Assembly (NCBI RefSeq): GCF_000423185.1
Contig: NZ_KE383988.1
Span: 1-64,000 of the forward strand
Source: Inquilinus limosus DSM 16000
Lineage (GTDB): Bacteria; Pseudomonadota; Alphaproteobacteria; DSM-16000; Inquilinaceae
Direction of reading: 5' to 3'
DNA: 64,000 bases
The notes under the pieces are model-generated. The model was not told the DNA's origin, searched no databases, and saw only the letters and a program-made list of their open reading frames with translations. The position numbers were made by a program, and so were the translations under genes. Below are positions 8,951 through 18,296 of this stretch, in pieces (position 1 is the stretch's first letter; the number at the start of each line of letters is the position of its first letter).

Positions 8951-8957
8951 CTATATT
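8951..8957 (+). promoter_or_regulatory. -10 box of the candidate sRNA
   Basis: CTATATT contains both the alphaproteobacterial -10 consensus CTATAT and the general TATATT. It predicts a start near 8963-8964, just before the structured segment that ends in a strong terminator. Confidence 0.5.
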
Positions 8958-8963
8958 GAGGAC

Positions 8964-9038
8964 AGCTCGATAGCGTCTCCCGCTCGAGTGAGCCTCCCTG
9001 TTCACCTCGCGGGCCCCGGTTCTCCAGGGCCCGCTTTT
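8964..9038 (+). ncRNA. Candidate small RNA with C-rich hairpin loops
   Basis: About 75 nt with three consecutive hairpins and no ORF. Stem 1 is CTCGA (8966-8970) with TCGAG (8984-8988), with an inner GCG/CGC pair exposing UCUCC. Stem 2 is GTGAG (8988-8992) with TTCAC (9001-9005), whose loop is CCUCCCUG. Stem 3 is the terminator at 9009-9034, whose loop contains UUCUCC. Anti-Shine-Dalgarno CCUCC-type loops like these are the hallmark of alphaproteobacterial trans-acting sRNAs such as the alpha-r14/suhB group. It has its own -10 box and upstream CRP-type site. Alternatively it is the structured 3' UTR of the LysM mRNA. Family membership is inference. Confidence 0.6.
9009..9034 (+). terminator. 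Terminator of the candidate sRNA / LysM transcript
   Basis: GCGGGCCC (9009-9016) and GGGCCCGC (9027-9034) make an 8-bp all-GC stem with a 10-base loop, followed by TTTTGTTT. The T-run is on the plus strand only, so it does not serve hutF. Confidence 0.9.
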
Positions 9039-9048
9039 GTTTGCCCCG

Positions 9049-10425
9049 TCAGGCCAGCAGCGCCGCCATGACCTTCCGGTAGCGCGCCGCCACCGCCGCC
9101 TCGTCGGCATGATGGCCGTCGCGGACGCGCCAGCGGCCTCCCGCCATGACGTGGCGGATCGGCGACTCGTTGCCGGCGAAGACGAAGCTGTCGAGCAGGG
9201 CGTCGCCGCGGCGGCCGACCAGCGCCGGATGATCCGGATCCAGCACCACGAGATCGGCCCGGGCTCCGGCCTCGATCCGGCCCGAGGCGCGGCCGACCGC
9301 CCGGGCCCCGCCGTCGATCGCGGCCTGGAACAGGGTGGCGCCGACCGAAGGCCGGCCCGGCCCGGCGCCGATGCCGCGCTTCCGGTGCGCCAGGCGCTGG
9401 CCGTATTCCAGCCAGCGCAGCTCCTCGATCACGCCGACGGAGATGTGGCTGTCCGAGCCGATGCCGAGCCGGCCGCCGGCGGCGAGGTAGGGGGCGAGGG
9501 GGAACAGCCCGTCGCCGAGATTGGCCTCGGTGGTCGGGCACAGCCCGGCGACCGCGCCGCTGGCGGCCAGGGCCGCGGTCTCCGCCCCGGTCAGGTGGGT
9601 GGCGTGGACCAGGCACCAGCGGCCGTCGACCGCGGCGTGGCCCAGCAGCCATTCGACCGGCCGGGTGCCGCTCCAGGCCAGGCACTGCTCGACCTCCTTC
9701 ACCTGCTCGGCGATGTGGATGTGGATCGGCGCCGCCGGATCGGCCGCCCGGGTCCCGTCCACGACCGCCGCCAGCATCTCCGGCGTCACCGCGCGCAGCG
9801 AATGCGGGGCGATGCCGATGCGCACGTCGAGGTCACCGGCATGGTCGGCGCGCAGCCGGGCGGCGATGTCGAGGATGCCGTCGACATCGTTCAGGAAGCG
9901 GCGCTGCCCTTCGCCGGCCGGCTGACCGCCGAAGCCGCCGGTGGCGTAGAGGACCGGCAGATGGGTGATGCCGATGCCGGTTGCCTTGGCCGCCGCGATC
10001 ACCCGGCGCGACAGTTCCGCCCGATCGGCATAGGGGGCGCCGTCCGGCTGGTGGTGCAGGTAGTGGAACTCGGCGACGCAGGTGTAGCCGGCCTTCAGCA
10101 TCTCGACATAGAGCTGGGCCGCGATCGCCTCGACCTGGTCGGGGTCGAGCACGCGGACGAAGCGGTACATCTGCTCGCGCCAGCTCCAGAAATCGTCGCC
10201 CGGGCCGGCGGCGGTCTCGGCCAGCCCGGCCATGGCGCGCTGGAAGGCGTGGCTGTGCAGATTGGCCATGCCGGGCAGGACGACGCCGGCGACCGCCTCG
10301 GCGTCGCCGCGCCCGGCCCCGGCCGCGACGCTGGAAATGTCGCCCTTGGCGTCGATCTCGATCAGGACATCGTCGGCCCAGCCATCGGCCAGAAGGGCGG
10401 TCTCGGCGAAATAGCGCGTGGTCAA
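9049..10425 (-). CDS. hutF: Formimidoylglutamate deiminase
   Basis: Histidine degradation: converts N-formimidoyl-L-glutamate to N-formyl-L-glutamate plus ammonia, the step of the five-enzyme Hut pathway. 458 residues, the usual length. It is an amidohydrolase-superfamily metalloenzyme: the zinc ligands are in LPGMANLHSHAFQRAMAG, a second histidine in CVAEFHYLHHQPDG, a third in IHIHIAEQ, and the catalytic aspartate in GIGSDSHISVG. The ATG at 10425 gives MTTRYFAETALLADGWADDV, typical of HutF. It is divergent from hutI with 68 bases between. hutH, hutU and hutG are not in the window. Confidence 0.93.
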   Translation of the reverse strand: MTTRYFAETALLADGWADDVLIEIDAKGDISSVAAGAGRGDAEAVAGVVLPGMANLHSHAFQRAMAGLAETAAGPGDDFWSWREQMYRFVRVLDPDQVEAIAAQLYVEMLKAGYTCVAEFHYLHHQPDGAPYADRAELSRRVIAAAKATGIGITHLPVLYATGGFGGQPAGEGQRRFLNDVDGILDIAARLRADHAGDLDVRIGIAPHSLRAVTPEMLAAVVDGTRAADPAAPIHIHIAEQVKEVEQCLAWSGTRPVEWLLGHAAVDGRWCLVHATHLTGAETAALAASGAVAGLCPTTEANLGDGLFPLAPYLAAGGRLGIGSDSHISVGVIEELRWLEYGQRLAHRKRGIGAGPGRPSVGATLFQAAIDGGARAVGRASGRIEAGARADLVVLDPDHPALVGRRGDALLDSFVFAGNESPIRHVMAGGRWRVRDGHHADEAAVAARYRKVMAALLA

Positions 10426-10493
10426 GGGGCGGCATCCCGTGAGATGAAACGCGGTGCGGCAGCATAGGCCCGGTTCGGCGAAGGGAAAGAGGC

Positions 10494-11705
10494 ATGTGGG
10501 ATCGGCTGTGGATCAACGCCCGGCTGGCGACCATGGACGGCGACGGCTACGGCGCCATCCCGGAGGGCGCGATCGCGACCAAGGGCGACCGCATCGCCTG
10601 GGTCGGGCGGCAGGCGGATCTGCCGGGCGCGCCCGACCGCCTGGCCGCGGCGGTGGAAGACGCGGCCGGCGCCTGGGTCACGCCCGGGCTGATCGACTGC
10701 CACACCCACCTGGTGCACGGCGGCGACCGGGCCCGCGAATTCGCGATGAGGCTGCACGGCGCCAGCTATGAGGAGATCGCGCGCGCCGGCGGCGGCATCG
10801 TCTCGACCGTCGCCGCCACCCGCGCCGCCGGCGAGGAGGAACTGCTGGCCTCGGCCAGACGGCGGCTCGACGCGCTGGCGGCCGAGGGCGTCACCACCGT
10901 CGAGATCAAGTCCGGCTACGGGCTCGACCTCGCGACCGAGGCGAAGATGCTGCGCGTCGCCGGCCGGCTGGGGCGGGAGACCGGGATCCGGGTCCGGCGG
11001 AGCTTCCTCGGCGCCCATGCGGTGCCGCCGGAGGACCGCGACCATCCCGACCGCTACGTCGACCGGGTGGTGGAGGAGATGCTGCCGGCGATCGCCCGGG
11101 ACGGCCTGGCCGACGCGGTCGACGCCTTCGGCGAGACCATCGCCTTCTCGCCGGCGCAGGTCGAGCGTGTGTTCCGCGCCGCCCGCGCGCTGGGCCTGCC
11201 GGTGAAGCTGCACGCCGACCAGCTCTCCGATCAGGACGGCGCCGCGCTGGCCGCCCGCTTCGGGGCGCTGTCGGCCGACCATCTCGAATACACCAGCGAG
11301 TCCGGGGCGAAGGAGATGGGCCGGGCCGGCACCGTCGCGGTGCTGCTGCCCGGCGCCTTCTACTTCCTGCGCGAGGCCCGGGTGCCGCCGGTGGCGGCGT
11401 TCCGGCGGCACGGCGTGCCGATGGCGCTGGCCACCGACAACAATCCCGGCACCTCGCCCGCCACTTCGCTGCTGCTGATGCTGAACATGGGCTGCACCCT
11501 GTTCCGGCTGACGCCGGAGGAGGCGCTGGCCGGCGTCACCCGCAATGCCGCGCGGGCGCTGGGTCTGGCCGAGGAATGCGGCCGGCTGACGCCTGGGCTC
11601 GCGGCCGATCTGGCGTTCTGGGACATCGCCGACCCGGCCGAGCTGTCCTACCGTATCGCCTACAACCCGTGCCGCATGATCGTCCGCGCCGGCCTGTCGG
11701 TCTGA
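10494..11705 (+). CDS. hutI: Imidazolonepropionase
   Basis: Histidine degradation: hydrolyses 4-imidazolone-5-propionate to N-formimidoyl-L-glutamate, the substrate of the divergently encoded HutF. 403 residues, normal for the family. Visible motifs are the metal site [43 protein letters not shown] and [10 protein letters not shown]. The ATG at 10494 has GGGAAAGAGG directly upstream. With hutF it covers two consecutive late steps of the pathway. Confidence 0.96.
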   Translation: MWDRLWINARLATMDGDGYGAIPEGAIATKGDRIAWVGRQADLPGAPDRLAAAVEDAAGAWVTPGLIDCHTHLVHGGDRAREFAMRLHGASYEEIARAGGGIVSTVAATRAAGEEELLASARRRLDALAAEGVTTVEIKSGYGLDLATEAKMLRVAGRLGRETGIRVRRSFLGAHAVPPEDRDHPDRYVDRVVEEMLPAIARDGLADAVDAFGETIAFSPAQVERVFRAARALGLPVKLHADQLSDQDGAALAARFGALSADHLEYTSESGAKEMGRAGTVAVLLPGAFYFLREARVPPVAAFRRHGVPMALATDNNPGTSPATSLLLMLNMGCTLFRLTPEEALAGVTRNAARALGLAEECGRLTPGLAADLAFWDIADPAELSYRIAYNPCRMIVRAGLSV

Positions 11706-11779
11706 ATTGCCGGCTATTCTGCCGAATCGGTGCGGTGTGCTAGAAGCGATGCGTCGATTGGCGGGGGAAGCCGGTTGCT

Positions 11780-12343
11780 TTGGTGAGGGGATTCGGTCGG
11801 ATCGCGGGGCTCGCGACGCTTCTGCTCGGCTTGGCCGCAGCGGCCGGGCCGGCGCGGGCGCAGGAGAGCTGCACCCCCTATATCCTGGCGATGGAGGGAG
11901 CCTTCGGCATCCCGCACGGCATGCTGCTGGCGATCGCGCAGACCGAATCGGGCGGCCGCGGCGATCCCTATCCCTGGGCCCTGAACATCGGCGGCACGCC
12001 GATGTTTCCGAGCAGCCTGGCCGCCATGAAGGCGGCGATCGAGGATAACGGCGGCGGCGACAGCCCCAACATCGATGTCGGCTGCATGCAGATCTCGCTG
12101 CGCTATCACAAGCAGACGCTGCCCGACTACACGTTGATCTTTCAGCCGCGATACAACGTGATCTACGGCGCGTATTTCCTCAGGCGGTTGTTCAACCGGT
12201 ACGGAAACTGGCTGGAAGCGATCGCGCATTATCATTCGAGCGATCCGGACCGGCAGTTCGCCTATGCCTGCCGGGTGCTGCAGCGGCTGAAGAAGATTCG
12301 CGGCCAGGGCGACGGTCCGATCGAAGCCTGCGTATCAGGGTGA
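11780..12343 (+). CDS. Secreted lytic-transglycosylase-like protein
   Basis: 187 residues with an N-terminal signal peptide (LATLLLGLAAAAGPARA) and one SLT-like domain. IAQTESGGRGDPYPWALNI holds the probable catalytic glutamate, followed by VGCMQISLRYH and AHYHSSDPDRQFAY. Small soluble transglycosylases of this form cleave peptidoglycan glycan strands, often to make room for envelope machinery. The start is TTG 11780 or the next codon GTG 11783, with GGGGGAAG upstream. It precedes a large polysaccharide export protein, so local wall opening for export is possible but unproven. Confidence 0.75.
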   Translation: MVRGFGRIAGLATLLLGLAAAAGPARAQESCTPYILAMEGAFGIPHGMLLAIAQTESGGRGDPYPWALNIGGTPMFPSSLAAMKAAIEDNGGGDSPNIDVGCMQISLRYHKQTLPDYTLIFQPRYNVIYGAYFLRRLFNRYGNWLEAIAHYHSSDPDRQFAYACRVLQRLKKIRGQGDGPIEACVSG

Positions 12344-12464
12344 GGGGGCAAGGGATTGATTCGGGTTTTCTTTGCCGGCCAGATCGTTCAGAAGATGAAA
12401 CATTGGGGGCGTTGGCTCGATCAACGCTGCGATCGGGCATTTGAGACGTCAGAAGCGGGGGACC

Positions 12465-15251
12465 ATGAAGCCTGTGCATAGTGAACGTCGCCGCGACCGG
12501 CAGGGCGAGGCGCGTCGACTCCGATGGACCCTTCGCTACGGCATTGGCCCGGCCCTCCTGGCCTGCGGCGTCCTGGTGCTGACCCCGGTCGCGGGCCATG
12601 CTCAGATGAATGCGCTGGTCGACCAGCTGCAGCAGCTGGGCATCAGCCCGTCGCAGCTGCAGCAGCAGGGGATCGAGCCGCAAGGCACGACGATCCCGAG
12701 CGCCCCGCGCGTCCCGTCGACGACGCCGGCGCAGGTGACCGAGCCGACGGTGGTCTCGCCGGGCCTGCCGCCGTCGATCGTTTCCGCCGCGCCGGTGTCG
12801 CGCATCGAGGCCGACTACCAGCGGCGGCTGAGCGGCGACATCAGCCAGTTCGGCTATGACGTCTTCGCCGGCGGGGCGGTGGCCAGCCAGGTGGTCAGCG
12901 GCGCGGTCAGCGAGAACTACATCATCGGCATCGGCGACCAGGTCGTGGTCACGCTGCGCGGCCAGGTGAACCAGGGCATCAGCGCGACCGTCGACCGCGA
13001 GGGCCGGCTGATCCTGCAGGACCTGCCGCCGATCCCGGCGGCCGGCCGCTCCTTCGGCGACCTGCGCCGCGAGATCGAGACCCGGGTGCGCGAGAACTAC
13101 GTCAGCACCGAGGCCTTCGTGTCGCTCGGCGACGTCCGCGCGATCTCGGTGACGCTGACCGGTGAGATCGCCAAGCCCGGCACCCAGACCCTGACCAGCT
13201 TCTCGACGCTGGTCGACGCGCTGACCGCCGCCGGCGGCATCAAGAAGACGGGGTCGCTGCGCACGGTCGCGCTGATCCGTCAGGGGCAGACCAAGGTGGT
13301 CGACATCTACGGCTTCCTGATGGGCTACAGCAACGAGGCCGACCTCCTGCTGCAGGACGGCGACCGGATCTCCATTCCTACGGTCGGGCGCACGGTCGCG
13401 GTCGCCGGGGATGTGGTCCGGCCCGGCATCTTCGAGATGCCGCCCGACGCCGCCGGGCCGCTCAGCGTGGCCGAGATGCTGGACTATGCCGGCGGGCCGA
13501 TCCGCCCCTCCGGCAACCGGTTCAACCTGCTGCGGCTCGACCGCAACGGCCAGGACCAGGTCCAGAACCTGTCGGGCCAGACGGCGGTGCCGGTGCAGAC
13601 CGGCGACATCATCCAGGTGACGCTGGCCCAGGATCTGCGTGTCGGCAGCGTCTCGATCACCGGCAACGTCACCGTCTCCGGCGTCCGGCCGCTCAGCAGC
13701 GCGCCGACCCTGCGCGCGCTGCTGTCCGATCCGCCGATCCTGGCCGATGACGCCTATCTGCCGTTCGGCGTGATCCAGACCACCGACCCGAACACGCGGA
13801 TCCGCAAATTCCAGCCGGTCAACCTGGCCGTGGCGCTGCGGGGCGGCGGCAACATCCGCCTGCGCGACCGCGACAAGCTGATCGTGCTGTCGCGCGAGGA
13901 CATCCGCTATCTCGGCTCGGACGACGTCCAGACGATGCTCGCGGGTCAGGCGCCGGCGGAGGCCCGGTCGGCGGCGCCGGACGTGTCCCAGAACGTCCAG
14001 GCCCAGAACCAGACGCTGACTGCCGGCCTGCCGCCGGCGACTCAGGTCAGCGGCAGCTGCCTCGGGCTGCGGTCGCTGGCGGAGGCGGTGCGGAACGATT
14101 CGACCGGCCGCTTCCGCAATGCGCGGCAGACCTTCCAGAACATTCGCGGCGGCCCGCTGGAGGTGAACCGCGCCTGTCCGCAGATCTTCGACGACTTTCC
14201 CGACCTGCTGCCCTTCGTGATCGAGCATGTCGTCTCGCTCGAAGGCCAGGTGCGGGTCCCGGGGAGCTATCCGATCATTCCGGGCACCTCGCTCGCCACC
14301 GTGCTCGACATCGCCGGCGGCACGACGGTCGAGGCCGACCGCCGCGCGATCGAGGTCGGCTATTTCTCCACCCTGTCTTCGTCCAACCTCGCCGGCTCCT
14401 GGCGGTCGGTGCAGAGCCTCGGCGCCACCACGGCGTCGATCAAGCTGAACCCCGGCGACAGCGTCCGCGTCCCGCAGAACCCGCAGCTGCGCGAGGAGGG
14501 GACGGTCACTCTGGCCGGCGAGTTCACCCATCCCGGCCGCTACGTGATCCGCCGCGGCGAGACGCTGCTGCAGCTGATCCAGCGGTCCGGCGGCTACACC
14601 AACCAGGCCTTCCCCTACGGGGCGGTGTTCACCCGTGAAGCCGTGCGGCAGCAGCAGCAGCAGGGCTTTGAGCGCACTGCGCGCGAGATCCAGGCCGGGT
14701 TGCCGCAGCTGATCCAGGAGGCCCAGAGCAGCGGCAGCGGTGGCGGCAACCCCGCCGCGGCCCTGCCGGCGATCCAGAGCCTGGTTCAGGAGCTGAAGAC
14801 CATCCCGGCCGCCGGCCGGGTGGTGATCGAAGCCGATCCGACCGTGCTGGCGGCCAGGCCGGAGCTCGACTTCACGCTCGAGGCGGGCGACCAGCTCTAC
14901 GTGCCGAAGCGGCCGCTCTTCGTCACCGTTTCCGGCGAGGTGCTCAATCCGGGCACGGTCCAGTACGACGGCAAGCTGACGGCCGACGACTACGTCGATT
15001 TCGCCGGCGGCACGACCCAGTCGGCGGATCCGGGCCGGGCCTTCGTGGTCATGCCGAACGGCCAGTCGCAGCCGCTCGACCTGTCGTCCTGGAGCTACAG
15101 CTCGGTCAGGGTGCCGCCCGGCTCGGTCATCATCGTGCCGCGCGACCTGACCCCGTTCGACCTGTACCGGCTGGTCCGGGACGTCGGCTCGATCGTGCAG
15201 AACCTGGCGGTCTCCGCCGCCTCGCTGGTGGTCATCAGCCGGCGCAACTGA
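12465..15251 (+). CDS. SLBB-domain polysaccharide biosynthesis/export protein
   Basis: 928 residues with a signal peptide (about 1-45, ending AGHA) and a glutamine-rich mature start. A Poly_export domain follows (GIGDQVVVTLRGQVNQGISATVDREGRL, about residues 155-230). Then come several SLBB repeats (VTLTGEIAKPGTQTL, VAVAGDVVRPGIFEM, VSLEGQVRVPGSYPI, VTLAGEFTHPGRYVI, VTVSGEVLNPGTVQYDG). It is much longer than the roughly 380-residue Wza type and resembles large outer-membrane auxiliary export proteins. I start at ATG 12465, which has AGCGGGGG upstream, instead of an in-frame TTG at 12441. It ends in a strong terminator. No capsule or exopolysaccharide synthesis genes lie nearby, so the exported polymer is unknown. 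Confidence 0.85.
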   Translation: MKPVHSERRRDRQGEARRLRWTLRYGIGPALLACGVLVLTPVAGHAQMNALVDQLQQLGISPSQLQQQGIEPQGTTIPSAPRVPSTTPAQVTEPTVVSPGLPPSIVSAAPVSRIEADYQRRLSGDISQFGYDVFAGGAVASQVVSGAVSENYIIGIGDQVVVTLRGQVNQGISATVDREGRLILQDLPPIPAAGRSFGDLRREIETRVRENYVSTEAFVSLGDVRAISVTLTGEIAKPGTQTLTSFSTLVDALTAAGGIKKTGSLRTVALIRQGQTKVVDIYGFLMGYSNEADLLLQDGDRISIPTVGRTVAVAGDVVRPGIFEMPPDAAGPLSVAEMLDYAGGPIRPSGNRFNLLRLDRNGQDQVQNLSGQTAVPVQTGDIIQVTLAQDLRVGSVSITGNVTVSGVRPLSSAPTLRALLSDPPILADDAYLPFGVIQTTDPNTRIRKFQPVNLAVALRGGGNIRLRDRDKLIVLSREDIRYLGSDDVQTMLAGQAPAEARSAAPDVSQNVQAQNQTLTAGLPPATQVSGSCLGLRSLAEAVRNDSTGRFRNARQTFQNIRGGPLEVNRACPQIFDDFPDLLPFVIEHVVSLEGQVRVPGSYPIIPGTSLATVLDIAGGTTVEADRRAIEVGYFSTLSSSNLAGSWRSVQSLGATTASIKLNPGDSVRVPQNPQLREEGTVTLAGEFTHPGRYVIRRGETLLQLIQRSGGYTNQAFPYGAVFTREAVRQQQQQGFERTAREIQAGLPQLIQEAQSSGSGGGNPAAALPAIQSLVQELKTIPAAGRVVIEADPTVLAARPELDFTLEAGDQLYVPKRPLFVTVSGEVLNPGTVQYDGKLTADDYVDFAGGTTQSADPGRAFVVMPNGQSQPLDLSSWSYSSVRVPPGSVIIVPRDLTPFDLYRLVRDVGSIVQNLAVSAASLVVISRRN

Positions 15252-15274
15252 CGCCGGACCGGGTCACCGCAGGG

Positions 15275-15301
15275 AAGGGCGGCGCCATCGGCGCCGCCCT
15301 T
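15275..15301 (+). terminator. Terminator of the SLBB export gene
   Basis: AAGGGCGGCGCC (15275-15286) and GGCGCCGCCCTT (15290-15301) form a 12-bp stem with a 3-base loop followed by TCTGTTTG. Confidence 0.88.
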
Positions 15302-15413
15302 TCTGTTTGCGGCCGGCCCCAACCGGATCGCCGGCATGCACGGGGCGAGATTGTCCTGCGGACCGGAAGCACTCTAGCCTGACACGGTCTGGTGGAAGCG
15401 GAACGGGCCTCTC

Positions 15414-16727
15414 ATGCAGATCACCGACCTCATCAACTCGATCGCCGATCGCGGCCTCGAGCTCTTCGCCTTCGGCCGCGGCCGGCCCATGCCGCGGGAT
15501 CTCGGCGGCATCTGCCGCGCGCTGCTGTCCGAGCGCGGCGAGGCCTCCGGGATCGCCCTGGCGCGCGAGCTGGTCGCCCTCTATCGCGGCCTGGACGCGG
15601 CCGGGCGGGAGGCGTTCTTCACCATGCTGGCGCGGGAGTTCGGGCCTGACCACGCGGCGATCGCCGCCGCCGCCCGGGCCTTCGTCGCCGAGCCCAGCGC
15701 CGCCGGCGCCCTGGCCCTGGCCGAGGCGGCGGAGCCGCCGCGGCAGGAACTGCTGCGCCGGATCAACATGTTGCCCGAGGGCACGGAGTTCGTGATCGCG
15801 CTGCGCGCGGATGCGCTCGACCTCGCCGATGGCAAGCCGGAGCTGCGGATCGTGGATGCCGACCTGAAGCACGTCCTGACCTCCTGGTTCTCCGGCGGCT
15901 TCCTGGAGCTGCGCCGGATCACCTGGGAGACGCCGGCGATCATCCTGGAGAAGCTGATCCAGTACGAGGCGGTGCACGCCATCCCGGGCTGGGAGTTCCT
16001 GCGCCGGCGGCTGGCCGAGGACCGCCGCTGCTACGCCTTCTTCCATCCGGCCCTGCCGAACGAGCCGGTGATCTTCGTCCAGGTGGCGCTGGTGCGCGGC
16101 CTGGCGGGGGAGATCGCGCCGCTGCTCGACCCCAAGGCCCCGATCGGCGACCCGGCGGCGGCCGACACCGCGATCTTCTATTCGATCACCAACACCCTGA
16201 AGGGGCTGCGCGGCATTTCCTTCGGCAGCTTCCTCCTGAAGCAGGTGGTCGCCGACCTGCAGCAGACCCTGCCCAACCTCACCACCTTCTCGACCCTGTC
16301 GCCGATCCCCGGCTTCCGGCACTGGCTGGAGACGGCGGCGCCGCAGCACGAGCATCCGGCGGTGCTGGCGGCAGCCGAGGCGCTGCTGCCGGCGCTCGAG
16401 GAGGGCGGGCTCGACGCGGTCGGCGGCGACAAGGCTCTCAAGACCGCGCTGCTCGGCCTCTGCGCCCGCTATCTCGCCGCCGAGCTGCGGCCGAACGGCC
16501 GGCCGGTCGATCCGGTGGCGCGCTTCCATCTCGGCAACGGCGCCCGGCTGGAGCGGCTCAACTGGGCCGGCGACACCTCGTCGAAGGGGCTGGAGCAGGG
16601 CTGGGGACTTCTGGTCAATTACCTCTATGATCCGGCCGAGCTGGAGCGGAACCACGAGGCCTTCGTCAATGCCGGGAAGGTGGCGACGAGCCGCGCGGTG
16701 GCGCGCCAGCTGAAGCCTTATCTCTGA
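15414..16727 (+). CDS. matA: Malonyl-CoA decarboxylase
   Basis: Converts malonyl-CoA to acetyl-CoA and CO2. 437 residues, full length for the bacterial enzyme. The N-terminal helical domain is followed by the GNAT-like catalytic part containing YEAVHAIPGWEFLRRRL, CYAFFHPALPNEPVIFVQVAL, the SITNTLKGLRGISFGSFLLK block and the catalytic-histidine region RFHLGNGARLERLNW near the C-terminus. It is 13 bases upstream of a malonyl-CoA synthetase gene. The two give malonate activation plus decarboxylation to acetyl-CoA. No malonate transporter or GntR regulator is present in the window. The ATG at 15414 begins MQITDLINSIADRGLELF. Confidence 0.93.
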   Translation: MQITDLINSIADRGLELFAFGRGRPMPRDLGGICRALLSERGEASGIALARELVALYRGLDAAGREAFFTMLAREFGPDHAAIAAAARAFVAEPSAAGALALAEAAEPPRQELLRRINMLPEGTEFVIALRADALDLADGKPELRIVDADLKHVLTSWFSGGFLELRRITWETPAIILEKLIQYEAVHAIPGWEFLRRRLAEDRRCYAFFHPALPNEPVIFVQVALVRGLAGEIAPLLDPKAPIGDPAAADTAIFYSITNTLKGLRGISFGSFLLKQVVADLQQTLPNLTTFSTLSPIPGFRHWLETAAPQHEHPAVLAAAEALLPALEEGGLDAVGGDKALKTALLGLCARYLAAELRPNGRPVDPVARFHLGNGARLERLNWAGDTSSKGLEQGWGLLVNYLYDPAELERNHEAFVNAGKVATSRAVARQLKPYL

Positions 16728-16740
16728 CCCGGCGAGCCGA

Positions 16741-18273
16741 ATGACCAATCTCTACGACGCCCTGTCCGCCCGTTTCCCCGCCGACCGGTCCAAGTCGGCG
16801 CTGGAGCTCGCCGACGGACGCCGCATCTCCTATGCCGGGCTGGAGGCGGCCTCCGCCCGCTACGCCAATCTGCTGCGGCGGCTGGGCGTGGCGCCGGGCG
16901 ACCGGGTGATGGTGCAGGTCGACAAGTCGGCGGAGGTTGTGGCGCTCTATCTCGGCTGCCTGCGCGTCGGGGCGATCTACCTGCCGCTCAACACCGCCTA
17001 CACCAAGGGCGAGGTCGCCTATTTCGCCGGCGATGCCGAGCCGGCGCTGGCGGTGTGCCAGCCGGCGCGGCTAGCCGAGATCGAGGCGGTGGCCCGGCCG
17101 GCCGGCGCCCGGGCGGTGCTGACGCTCGGGACGGACGGGGAGGGGACCCTGGCCGAGGCCGCGGCGGGGGAGGCGGAGGCGTTCGCGACGCTGCCGCGCG
17201 GGCCGGACGATCTGGCCGCGATCCTCTACACCTCGGGCACCACCGGCCGCTCCAAGGGGGCGATGCTCAGCCACGACAACCTGCTGTCGAACGCCCTGAC
17301 CCTGCACGATTATTGGGGCTTCCGGCCGGACGACGTGCTGCTGCACGCCCTGCCGATCTTCCACACCCACGGCCTGTTCGTCGCCACCAACTGCGCCCTC
17401 CTGGCCGGGGCGACCATGCTGTTCCTGCCCAAGTTCGATGCGGCGGAAGTGCTGCGCTTGCTGCCGAAGGCCACCACGATGATGGGGGTGCCGACCTTCT
17501 ACACCCGGCTCCTGGAGCAGCCCGGCCTCACCGCCGAGCTGTGCCGGCACATGCGGCTGTTCATCTCCGGCTCGGCGCCGCTCCTGGCCGACACCTTCGA
17601 GCAGTTCCATCAGCGCACCGGCCACACCATCCTGGAGCGCTACGGCATGACCGAGACCAACATGAACACCTCGAACCCGCTCGATGGCGAGCGGCGGGCG
17701 GGGACGGTCGGCTTCCCGCTGCCCGGCGTGTCGCTCCGCATCGTGGGCGAGGACGGGCGCGCCCTGCCGCCGGGCGGGATCGGCGTGATCGAGGTCAAGG
17801 GCTCGAACGTGTTCAAGGGCTATTGGCGGATGCCGGAGAAGACCGCGGCCGAGTTCCGGGCCGACGGCTACTTCATCACCGGCGATGTCGGGCTGGTGGA
17901 CGACCGCGGCTACGTCTCGATCGTCGGCCGCGCCAAGGACCTGATCATCTCCGGCGGCTTCAACGTCTATCCGAAGGAGGTCGAGAGCCTGATCGACGCC
18001 ATCCCGGGCGTCGAGGAATCGGCGGTGATCGGCCTGCCGCATCCGGATTTCGGCGAGGCGGTGGCGGCGGTGGTGAAGATGCGGCCGGGCGCGGCGCCGC
18101 TCGACCCCGCCGCGATCCAGGCGGCGCTGCAGGACCAGCTCGCCCGGTTCAAGCAGCCCAAGGCCGTGTTCGTGGTGGCGGAGATCCCGCGCAACGCCAT
18201 GGGCAAGGTGCAGAAGGCGGCGCTGCGCGAGCAGTACAAGGCGACGTTCACGGCGATGCACAAATCGGCTTAA
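16741..18273 (+). CDS. matB: Malonyl-CoA synthetase
   Basis: AMP-forming ligase activating malonate to malonyl-CoA. 510 residues. ANL-superfamily motifs are the phosphate loop YTSGTTGRSKGA, YGMTETNMNTSNP, GDVGLVDDRGYVSIVGRAKD and the C-terminal PRNAMGKVQK with the catalytic lysine. The segment from RNLYDAL-like start to ELADGRRISYAGLE and the GTVGFPLPGV block agree with MatB/RpMatB-type enzymes. It lies directly after malonyl-CoA decarboxylase in one operon, which supports malonate over a longer acid as substrate. It converges on the carotenoid oxygenase gene with only 23 bases between. Confidence 0.92.
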   Translation: MTNLYDALSARFPADRSKSALELADGRRISYAGLEAASARYANLLRRLGVAPGDRVMVQVDKSAEVVALYLGCLRVGAIYLPLNTAYTKGEVAYFAGDAEPALAVCQPARLAEIEAVARPAGARAVLTLGTDGEGTLAEAAAGEAEAFATLPRGPDDLAAILYTSGTTGRSKGAMLSHDNLLSNALTLHDYWGFRPDDVLLHALPIFHTHGLFVATNCALLAGATMLFLPKFDAAEVLRLLPKATTMMGVPTFYTRLLEQPGLTAELCRHMRLFISGSAPLLADTFEQFHQRTGHTILERYGMTETNMNTSNPLDGERRAGTVGFPLPGVSLRIVGEDGRALPPGGIGVIEVKGSNVFKGYWRMPEKTAAEFRADGYFITGDVGLVDDRGYVSIVGRAKDLIISGGFNVYPKEVESLIDAIPGVEESAVIGLPHPDFGEAVAAVVKMRPGAAPLDPAAIQAALQDQLARFKQPKAVFVVAEIPRNAMGKVQKAALREQYKATFTAMHKSA

Positions 18274-18296
18274 GCCGAGACCGCGGGTCTTCCACC

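Noticed and set aside
8935-8951. GCCGGC...GCCGGC hairpin as the LysM terminator
   Set aside because: It is short, lacks a T-run and coincides with the spacer of the sRNA promoter; the strong terminator at 9009-9034 is a better end.
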